From: Hibiscus mutabilis
Taxonomy: Eukaryota; Streptophyta; Magnoliopsida; Malvales; Malvaceae
Length of the DNA: 64,000 bases
Direction of reading: 5' to 3'
NCBI GenBank assembly: GCA_019671005.1
Contig: CM033711.1
Span: 58,639,049-58,703,048, forward strand
The notes beneath the pieces were generated by a model. That model made no database searches. It was not told where the DNA came from and saw nothing but the letters and a program-made list of their open reading frames with translations. Position 1 is the first letter of the stretch; each line of letters opens with the position of its first letter. Of the stretch, positions 56,450 to 64,000 are shown one piece after another. The position numbers were made by a program, and so were the translations under genes.

Positions 56450-56757
56450 AGTTGCCTCAGCAACCTTCGACTCCTCGGTAGCCCTTGACGTGCACGCCTC
56501 GGCAACCATGGATGCGCATGCCTCGGCAACCCTCGACGCCTCGGCAGCCCTTGACGTGCATGCCTCGGCAACCATGGATGCGCATGCCTCGACATCCCTT
56601 GACGCGCACACCTCAGTAACCATGGATGCGCATGCCTCGGCAACCCTCGACGCCTCAGTAGCCCTTGACGCGCACTCCTCGGCAACCCTAGACGCACACG
56701 CCTCGGTAATTTTAGGAGCAGTCGCCATGGCAGCACATGCCTCGGCAATACCCTAGT
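56450..56757 (+). repeat. Expanded repeat-coded linker between RNase H and integrase
   Basis: About 300 bp of imperfect units, many eight codons long (HASATMDA type), carry GCCTCGGCAACC in most copies. The plus frame is open from 56340 to a TAG at 56754-56756, where A reads TGG. Both long minus-strand ORFs here are shadows of the repeat. Confidence 0.85.
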
Positions 56758-58045
56758 ACGCGAATTTAGTTAATTTCCTTGTTTTTGGTATTTTACCTTA
56801 TGGTCTTACTCACCAAGGGAAGAAGCGGTTCCACCATGATGCTAAGCATTACTTTTGGGACGAGCCTCTTTTATTTAAACAATGTGCAGATCAGGTTATA
56901 CGCCGATGTGTCCCTGAAGAGGAGCAGCAGAATGTACTCCGACAATGTCATTCTTCACCCTATGGAGGACATTTTGGAGGAACTCGTACCACGGCCAAAG
57001 TTTTGCAATCCGGTTTGTATTGGCCAACATTGTACAAAGATGCCCAAGACTTTTACAAGCAATGTGATCGTTGCCAGAGGACGGGTAATATCTCTAGACG
57101 ATATGAGATGCCGCTCCAAAACATCATCGAGGTGGAATTGTTCGATGTGTGGGGGATCGATTTTATGGGTCCTTTCCCATCTTCATTCGGAAACCTCTAC
57201 ATTCTACTTGTCGTCGAATACGTGTCTAAATGGGTTGAGGTAGCTGCAATTCCCAACAACGATTCCAAGATCGTGCAACGATTCTTGCAGAAAACATATT
57301 TACACGGTTTGGGATGCCGAGAGCAATTATCAGTGACGAAGGCAAGCATTTTGACAATAGACTTATTGCCAATATGTTGCAACGCTTCGGCGTATCACAC
57401 AAGATTGCCATGGCATATCACCCACAAACCAATGGGCAAGCAGAAATGTCCAACCAGGAATTGAAGGGTACTCGAGAAAGTTGTAAATCTCTCTAGGAAG
57501 GATTGGTCATTAAGACTAGATGACACGCTTTGGGCATATCACACTGCATTCAAAACACCCTTAGCTATGTCCCCCTTCCGACTTGTCTATGGCAAAACAT
57601 GCCATCTACCGGTGGAAATCGAACACAAGGCATATTGGGCAATCAAGACCGTGAATATGGATTGGGAAAGTGCTGGACAAAAGCGTTTGTTGGACCTCAA
57701 CGAGATAGAAGAATTCCGTGCACTCGCCTATAACAATGCACGAATCTACAAGGAGAAAACAAAGCAATGGCATGACAAGAAACTATTGTCGCGGCAATTC
57801 ACGCCAGGGCAACTAGTTCTCTTATTCAATTCTCAGCTAAAACTTTTCCCGGGAAAACTGAAATCAAGATGGTCGGGACCATTCGAAGTTGTCAACCCAT
57901 TCTCTCATGATGTCGTGATAATCAAGTCCATCATTGACGAACATGAATTAAAAGTTAACGGACAAAGATTGAAGCACTACAACGGTGCCCATGTGGAACG
58001 TAACAAAGAAGTTGTCACTTTAGGAGATGCACGAGCATGCTCTCC
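56758..58045 (+). pseudogene. pol: Element B integrase, frameshifted but with intact DDE residues
   Basis: The zinc region CHSSPYGGHFGG and CDRCQRTGN is followed by GIDFMGPFPSSFGN, IISDEGKHFDNRL and NGQAEMSNQEL, so both Asp and the Glu are present. One base is missing near 57292 (AAAACAT instead of AAAAACAT) and two near 57468, splitting the core. The C-terminal domain (57567 onward) reads FTPGQLVLLFNSQLKLFPG. The normal end of pol near 58033 is lost because the stop codon seen in A (TGA) is CGA here. Confidence 0.87.
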
Positions 58046-58541
58046 TTTCAATATTTTCCTTTTCTTTTTATTTTCATTTTTATTTTTAGGAGATATTTTA
58101 TTTTTCTTCATTATCTTTAGTTTCCAGGTTTTCTTTGTTTTCTTTTCCACAACAAGACTCACAACCACCATGCTAAGGAAATTCACTACCGACTACTTGC
58201 CACGACAACTGCAACAGAGGATGCCCCAGCAACCAACCCTGAAGATGCCACAGCAACCAAAGCTAAAGACATCCCGGCAACCACTGCAAAAGCCAAAGGT
58301 TAAACACCTATGCCCGAATCAACTCGTACGGAATCATTGTCTGATTTTTCAGATTTGGACGAGTCCTCCATTGCACCAACAAAGACCGCACCAATTGAAT
58401 CCTCCAAGCGAAAAGCCAATGACATTGATGAAGAGGACGATGAGGACAACCCCGTACGAGGATCAATTCAACCATCGGCAACAAGGAAACAATCATCGCA
58501 TTCAAGCAAGAGAATCAAGACACCAACCAAAAGGAAACTAA
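57567..58541 (+). CDS. Read-through ORF joining integrase C-terminus to a hydrophobic tail
   Basis: 324 codons without a stop. The first 155 are the integrase C-terminal region; then, because TGA became CGA, the frame runs through the T-rich spacer, giving about 35 mostly Phe/Leu/Ile residues (NIFLFFLFSFLFLGD, FFFIIFSFQVFFVFF) that resemble one or two membrane segments, and on into an out-of-frame reading of the ORF3 remnant. It is most likely an accident of decay and there is no evidence that it is translated. Confidence 0.35.
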   Translation: MSPFRLVYGKTCHLPVEIEHKAYWAIKTVNMDWESAGQKRLLDLNEIEEFRALAYNNARIYKEKTKQWHDKKLLSRQFTPGQLVLLFNSQLKLFPGKLKSRWSGPFEVVNPFSHDVVIIKSIIDEHELKVNGQRLKHYNGAHVERNKEVVTLGDARACSPFNIFLFFLFSFLFLGDILFFFIIFSFQVFFVFFSTTRLTTTMLRKFTTDYLPRQLQQRMPQQPTLKMPQQPKLKTSRQPLQKPKVKHLCPNQLVRNHCLIFQIWTSPPLHQQRPHQLNPPSEKPMTLMKRTMRTTPYEDQFNHRQQGNNHRIQARESRHQPKGN

Positions 58542-58570
58542 TCATCCACGATGACGAACTCTCGGAGTAA
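58200..58570 (+). pseudogene. Element B ORF3, C-terminal remnant only
   Basis: The frame from 58310 keeps the acidic/basic C-terminus of the A protein (SSKRKANDIDEEDDEDN, SSKRIKTPTKRKL) and ends at the same place. The N-terminal plant transposon protein domain and the promoter-like segment of A are deleted. Confidence 0.75.
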
Positions 58571-58610
58571 GTCCTCGTTTGCATTTTATTTTTCTTTATC
58601 TTTAATGCAT

Positions 58611-58647
58611 GCATTGAGGATAATGCCTCACTCGAGTTTGGGGGGGA
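58611..58647 (+). other. Internal stem-loop plus polypurine-like tract (element B)
   Basis: GCATTG-AGGA-TAATGC, then TCGAGTTTGGGGGGG. It corresponds to 38193-38230 in element A. Confidence 0.6.
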
Positions 58648-58955
58648 TTGTTAGTAGTTAGTTACCATGTTTAGTTGTATTCATCTTAAGTATTGCATTT
58701 AGGATACATAAATTGCTTGCCATGCCTTTAGTTGGAACAAGAATTGCCTAGATTTGATGAATATCCGATGATGACTTTGCTAATGAACTTAATTGATAGA
58801 ATTTTTATTCTAGGATAACCATGGAAAAACTTACAATTTTACTATGATGCTAAATCTGATGAAAAACTGTTGTGGTTTGATTGATTTAAGGAATTCTAGT
58901 GAACTTAGGTTGATAATTAAAAAGTTGGGGGATTAGAATAAAAATTGGATAAATG

Positions 58956-59074
58956 CTAGAGGTGCCCGAAATTGGCTCTAGCATGTGCTAAAACTTTGAT
59001 AGCTAGAGGTACCCGAAATTGGTTCTAGTATGTGCTAAAAATTGATCGCTAGAGGTACCCGAAACCGGCTCTAG
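58956..59074 (+). repeat. Three 26-nt stem-loops before the 3' LTR (element B)
   Basis: Copies are at 58956-58981, 59003-59028 and 59049-59074. The middle copy has ACC/GGT where the others have GCC/GGC or one changed side, a paired change that keeps the inner stem. Confidence 0.78.
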
Positions 59075-59321
59075 TTAAAACATATTAAAAAGAACCCAAT
59101 GAAGTAATTTGAAAACCTCTTGTTTGCATAGAATCCGAAAAATCAATTTGCACACAACTCCGCACACACTCACAAGCATTATAGTTTGATTCCGAGTAAC
59201 TCCTAAGTTTTCCAAAAAATGAAAAGCCAATCATACTTTGTTCCCCGGTTCTGAGAATTGAAATCAAGTTCAAAGCTAAGTTTGTGAAAATTGAAGTCTT
59301 GGAAGGTAATTATTAGTTTGC

Positions 59322-59359
59322 ATTGCTTGAGGACAAGCAATAGTTCGAGTTTATGGGTG
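59322..59359 (+). other. Stem-loop and damaged polypurine tract of element B
   Basis: ATTGCTTG-AGGA-CAAGCAAT at 59322-59341 is intact, but the tract reads TTTATGGGTG where A has TTTGGGGGTG. Confidence 0.75.
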
Positions 59360-60891
59360 TGATAAGTGTTCAAAAGTACTATTTTTCTTACCCTTTTTAC
59401 TCATATTATTATTAGACTTAGGCTCATATTAGTTACATAGTTAGTCATTCAAGCATTAATCTATGTTTCCTTCCATCGTTGAGCTTGACTGCATAACTTG
59501 GTTATTTTTGTGGGAAAAGATGTTGCTTTGGTGTGTTTTGTGTGTATGTGCAGAATCACTTGCCAAAGCAAGGCTAGAGCTAGTTGCCAGGGCAATGCAT
59601 GAAGGAGATGACGAGCTAGTTGCCAGGGCAATGCATGAAGGAGACGCCGAGCCAGTTGCCAGGGCAATTGTCGATAAAGAATAAGGTGATATGGTAGTCA
59701 AAATTGATGACTAGACAAGCCCAAGATGACGTGGAGCAAAGCTAAATCCAAAAGGAGTTTGATTTCTATGAAGAGATTAAAGAAGAATTAAATTCCAAGA
59801 AGATGGGAGAAGTTCTAGAAGGAATATAATTATAATAAACAATTATATTCTTTAAAGATAATTTAATTCCAACTTAACTTCCTCCTCAAAGAATGACTTT
59901 GGCCTAGCCCTATAAATAGATCACCAAGTCGTCAACTCCAAAAGGGGAGAGAAGAGAGAATTTTTGACAAGCTTCAAGGGGAGATCTCGACAAGAAGGCT
60001 TCATCCATCCTTCATCTTTTTCTTTCTTGTTCAATTAGGTTCATGCTAGGAATTCTTTATCTTGTGTTTCTTTGGAACCTAGCCATGAACTAAATCTTTT
60101 TGGCTAAGGTTATTGTGTCTTGTGGTTGTGAGAAACTATTGGATTTTGTTTAGGTAATAAGAGTTTGCACTTTTCTATTCAAGGTTTATTCATTCTTGGT
60201 TATTATTCTTGTTTGCGAGTGAATTGGGAGAGGATCTCGTAACTTCATCTATTTATCTAATATCAGGGGAGTTAAATTCAACAAACGAATGAATATGATC
60301 TTTATTCAATCTATTGCTGGTGAAGATTAATCTGGCTTAGGAATAAGTTAAGGATTTCAACGGCTAAGAAGAGCGCAAGATTGGTTGTTGTTCACCCTTG
60401 ATTCGCGTAGGGATGTATTATCAAGGCATGCACAAGTAGCTAGAGTTTTGACTTAGGGATAAGAAGAAACCATTGAAGAACGCTCTACCGAGCCTTGAAG
60501 TTGCTGCCCAGACGCCCAAGTAGTTGCCCAACTAGTTGCCCAGGCAACCATCGATTAGTTGCCAAGGCAACCCCGTTGTGCAAGTTGCCACGGCAACTGA
60601 GTTGCCCTTGCACTCTTTTACCAAGATGATCCAATCGGCTATCACACCTCAACTCACGATAACCTGGCCTATCTCTCTCATTTAATTACATCTCCTTTTT
60701 ACTTATTGGCTTTCTAGATTAGTTTTTAGTTAAAACTCCTATAATCTTCTACTTGTGTTTTCTTTTACTTTTTACAGTGCAAGAGACTAGATTCTTGAAG
60801 TGGCACCAATCCCTGTGGAGACGATATCTTTTATACTATAACTTGCGACGTGTACACTTGCACAATTGCGGAGCAGTTATTACGCGCAACA
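59360..60891 (+). repeat. Element B 3' LTR
   Basis: 1532 bp, with TATAAATA at 59911-59918 and the 36-bp repeats at about 59571-59668. It is followed by ATGAG and the resumed element 4 gag. Confidence 0.94.
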
Positions 60892-60896
60892 ATGAG

Positions 60897-61800
60897 CATA
60901 AGCTGGAGTGTACCCTCGAATTACTTGTTGACGAGGCACTTCATTGGTGGGAAACCATTACTCTCACAATCTTTGAAGAAACTATTACATGGGAGTTCTT
61001 TCTTAAGGAATTTCGGAAGAAATATATCAGTGAGTTTTATCTCGCGAAAAGGTACAACAACTTTCTCCATCTTAAGCAAGGTGGATGACCTATTGAGCAG
61101 TATATTCATGATTTCTGCAAGTACTGCAGATATGGTGCTAAGTATATCAAGAAGGAGGAAGAGAAGTGTAGGATGTTCATTTCCAGGCTTAGTGACGAGT
61201 TATGCCCTATGTTTACTGCATTGAGTATCACTGATTTCTAAGACCTTGTGAATCGAGTCAAGGCCACCAAATCTAAGTAGAAAGCCCAAAAGACCGGTGG
61301 GTCGGGCAAATCTGAGAAGAGGTTCAGAGATTATTCTCGACCAACCAAGTGGAACAAGAAAGGGAAGTACCAAGGCTCTAAGAAGAATGTATACCTACAT
61401 CATTCCAGGTCTAGGAATATTGAGAGGCCCCAATTTGTGACTCAATCTTTTGCTAAGGTGGCCTCAGTTGATAGCACTGGTGGCTCGAACTGATGCTCTT
61501 CGTATCTAGTTTGCAACTACTATCAAAACAAGCATCTAGCGGGTCAATGTCGCAAGCAATCAGGAGCTTGTTTCTATTGTGGCAAAAAAGTCCATTTTAT
61601 CCAAGATTGTCCTCTCAATGCCACCAAGTTCACTACTACACCAGCTACTATTGCCTCCCCTACTCAATCTTTCCAAGGCAAGGGATCGAGGCAAAGATTA
61701 TCAGGAGCTGCAGGGAGACCTAGTGGCTCAGGAAAACCCTCAAATAGACAAAAATCAAAGGCACCCGCCCAGATATACCATGTAAAAAGCAGGGAGGAGG
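60897..61800 (+). pseudogene. gag: Element 4 gag, 3' part
   Basis: It continues directly from the codons cut at 51351: HKLECTLELLVDEALHWWE, EFRKKYISEFYLAKRY, FCKYCRYGAKYIKKEEEKC. The zinc knuckle CFYCGKKVHFIQDC at about 61570-61611 is complete (CX2CX4HX4C). Stops are at about 61086, 61240 and 61278. The Ser/Arg-rich linker to protease (ASPTQSFQGKGSRQ) follows. Confidence 0.85.
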
Positions 61801-62330
61801 AGGGTGAACCTGATGTCATTGTAGGTACCATTGATTTATATTCACATTCCCTATATGCACTGATTGATCTTGGTTCTACCCATTCCTTTATAAGCATTTT
61901 GTTGTTTAAGGGGCATAGAATGTCCTCTGAACCTATAGAATCGAGAATCTTTATAACTAATCTATTGGGTGATTTTGTCACCATGAGCTTTGTATGTAAG
62001 AATTGTCCCTTAGTGATTCAAAGGATTCCATTTTTGGCCGATCTATTGGCCCTACCGATCTATGAGTTTGATGGCATACTAGTTTTGGATTGGCTTAGTA
62101 CACATCAAGCTTCGGTAGATTGTAGTAAGAGGAAGTTGTATCTTTAAGGTCTTGGCAAGGAGAGTATTGCTTTAATTAATTCTTGAAACATTTCATTGTA
62201 TCCTTTGACATTGGAATCCAAGGAAGAACCTCGATTGTTAGACATCGACACTGTGTGTGAATTTCCTGATGTTTTCTTTGATGAGCTTCTGAGTTACCTT
62301 CAACCCGTGAAGTAGAGTTTGGCATTGAAG
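61801..62330 (+). pseudogene. pol: Element 4 aspartic protease, active-site change
   Basis: The site reads ALIDLGSTHSFIS; codon 61869-61871 is CTT (Leu), where element 1 has Ser. DLG is normal for Athila proteases but not for this lineage, so the change is probably damaging. ILVLDWLSTHQASVDC is the second motif (Gly-Leu changed to Val-Leu). Stops near 62145 and 62184 and a frameshift near 62290 follow. Confidence 0.82.
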
Positions 62331-63600
62331 TGCAACCTAGGACTGCCTCAGTTTCCATTGCACCATATCGAATGGCAATTGTCGAGCTGAAAGAATTGAA
62401 AGCTCAGATTCAAGATTTTCTTGATAAAGGCTTTATCCAACCGAGTTCCTCACCATGGGGAGCTCCAGTCCTTTTTGTAAAGAAGAAAGATGGATCTATG
62501 AGACTATGCATCGATTATCGATAGTTGAATAAGGTGACCATCAAAATCAAATATTCATTACCAAGGATAGATGACCTATTTGATCAATTAAAGGATGCTT
62601 TTGTGTTTCCCAAGATCGATTTAAGGTCTGGGTATTATCAGATGAGAGTCAAAGCATGTAATGTACCCAAAATTACTTTCCATACAAGATACGGTCACTA
62701 CAAATTCTTGGTGATGCCCTTTTGGGCTAACTAACGCACCAGCAACCTTTATGGATTTAATGAATCAGGTTTTCAGGCCATATCTTGATAAATTTTTAGT
62801 GGTATTCATTAATGACATCCTAATTTATTCCAAGAATATTGTTGAACATCGTGACAATCTCTGCATTGTGCTTCAAACCCTCTAGGAGAAGTAGTTGTTT
62901 GCCAATTTGTCAAAGTGTGAGTGTTGGCTCACTGAAGTTGCCATCCTTGGGCACATTGTATCGGCTTCAAGTATCCAAGTAGATCCAAATAAAATTCAAG
63001 CAATTCTAGATTGGCAACCACCGAAGAATATTGGTGAAGTGAAAAGTTTTCTTGGTCTTGCTAGTTATTATAGAAGATTCGCTAAGGGATTCTCTATGAT
63101 AGCAGCTCTATTGACTAAGCTATTACGGAAAAAAGCTTCGTTTGTTTGGACCGAGGAACAACAAAGAAGCTTTGACTAATTTAAGCAGGTTTTAACTAAC
63201 GCACTGATCCTAACCCAATCTGAGTCCGGAATGGACTATAAAGTTTATAGTGATGCTTTGCATCTCGGGTTAGGATGTGTACTGATGCAAGAAGGCAAAG
63301 TTATTGCTTATGCTTCGAGACAACTTAAGCCACATGAGATGAATTACACCACTCATGATCTAGAGTTGGCTGCAGTTGTCTTTGCATTGAAAATTTGGAG
63401 GCATTATCTCTATGGGGAAAAGTGTTATCACTTCACTGATCACAAAAGTCTTAAGTATTTGTTGACTCAAAAGGAGTTAAATCTTTAGCAACGGAGATGT
63501 CCTCAAAGATTACGATCTTGTCATTGACTATCATCTAGGCAGGGCCAATGTTGTAGCTGATGCACTCAGCCGTAAACCTCGGCATGGTAAGTGTTATTAA
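62330..63600 (+). pseudogene. pol: Element 4 reverse transcriptase and RNase H, catalytic Asp lost
   Basis: RT reads SSPWGAPVLFVKKKDGSM, LCIDYR then TAG (62522-62524), KIDLRSGYYQMR, and a frameshift in the FGLTNAP motif (near 62725). The catalytic loop is LVVFINDILIYS: codon 62811-62813 is AAT (Asn), where an Asp is essential. The thumb/connection region reads LDWQPPKNIGEVKSFLGLASYY. RNase H has YSDALHLGLGCVLMQ, HDLELAAVVFAL and FTDHKSLKYLLTQKELNL, followed by TAG and a frame change (63488 onward). Confidence 0.87.
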
Positions 63601-64000
63601 TAATCATTGATTTCTACACATTGCATAGTGCATCGACTCATTGTAATGTTATTGTATTGTAGCTCCTCGAGCTATTAATGCTCACTTTTAGCTTTAGAAA
63701 CATAGTTGTCTCGTAGATAAACTTCAGGTTTTGTCTACCCTCGCTTCAAGGATCAAAGCATTGAAAATTCAAGATTTTGAACTTCAATCCATTTCTTCTA
63801 AATTGCAAGATAATCCTGAATTTAGAATTAGTTCTAAAAGACTTTTATTTTTGTGATCTGTGTACCCAATGATGAATCTCTTCGTACTTCTATTCTTAAA
63901 GAAGCTCGTTCGAGTTCATTTTTTGTTCACTCGGGGTCTGTGAAAATGTACAAGGACCTTCGTAAACTTTATTGGTGGCCAGGCATGAAGCAAGCCATAA
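63601..64000 (+). pseudogene. pol: Element 4 integrase, N-terminal start
   Basis: Spacer sequence equivalent to element 1 9350-9650, then EARSSSFFVHSGSVKMYKDL and YWWPGMKQAI of the zinc-binding region at 63900-64000. A TGA lies near 63855. The window ends here. Confidence 0.75.

Larger units (their letters stand above)
51352..60891 (+). mobile_element. Element B: Athila-like Ty3/gypsy retrotransposon, internally deleted
   Basis: It has the same structure and family as element A. Both LTRs are 1532 bp and differ by eye at about 55 positions (about 3.6%), suggesting an older insertion than A. Compared with A it lacks about 780 bp of gag/protease and about 1.6 kb covering most of ORF3. It lies in element 4 gag with an ACGAG/ATGAG duplication. 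Confidence 0.94.
50375..64000 (+). mobile_element. Element 4: Ty3/gypsy chromovirus (Tekay/Del-like), both ends missing from view
   Basis: The 3' part of the 5' LTR, a primer site, gag (split by element B), protease, RT, RNase H and the start of integrase are present on the plus strand; the window ends inside integrase. It is close to element 2 in gag and LTR sequence. Its LTR is cut at 50375, where element 2 begins, so element 2 probably inserted into it, but the left flank that would prove this is lost. Confidence 0.88.

Noticed and set aside
56332..56748. Long minus-strand ORFs of 138 and 119 codons over the pol linker
   Set aside because: They are shadows of a repeat whose unit is a multiple of three; the plus-strand frame is the conserved pol frame.

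Overview
The window is a block of nested plant LTR retrotransposons. It is AT-rich eukaryotic DNA with initiator-Met and Asp tRNA primer binding sites, Ty3/gypsy polyproteins of the Tekay/Del, Tat and Athila type, 1.5-3.6 kb LTRs, and intron-containing gene debris at the left edge. This fits a flowering plant, probably a eudicot with a repeat-rich genome; the species cannot be named from the sequence. I see no intact host gene, tRNA, rRNA or CRISPR. Layout: bases 1-4145 are old non-LTR sequence holding a decayed Ulp1 (C48) cysteine-protease-like gene on the plus strand and a GRF zinc-finger gene on the minus strand with one stop. Bases 4146-14604 are element 1 (plus strand, chromovirus of the Tekay/Del kind). 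Bases 14605-50374 are element 2 (minus strand, the same broad kind), opened by element 3 (19483-46334, minus strand, Tat/Ogre-like with a second RNase H). Element 3 is itself opened by element A (28792-40558, plus strand, Athila-like with a third ORF). From 50375 to the right edge runs element 4 (plus strand, close relative of element 2), opened inside gag by element B (51352-60891, plus strand, Athila-like, sister of A). Target-site duplications document the nesting: CACCC for element 3, GTATT for A, and ACGAG/ATGAG for B. Element 1 has no duplication and its two LTRs differ by 1.7 kb, which points to recombination between copies. How the parts work: each element once encoded Gag (capsid and nucleocapsid), an aspartic protease, reverse transcriptase with RNase H, and integrase, expressed from its 5' LTR and primed at the site just inside that LTR. 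Every copy is now broken by stops and frameshifts, and most have lost a catalytic residue. Read against each other, the copies reveal cis-acting structure that gene calls do not explain: (i) five couplets of a GTATCGATAC palindrome spaced 19-21 bp apart in the element 2 LTR, with a sixth couplet in the element 4 LTR; (ii) a TTGCC-NN-GGCAA palindrome scattered through the LTRs and all three coding frames of the Athila-like elements; (iii) an array of about twelve stem-loops in the element 3 3' UTR with near-constant 10-nt loops and two alternating stems; (iv) a 26-nt stem-loop repeated before the Athila 3' LTR with one compensatory base-pair change. These four are the parts most worth a second look.
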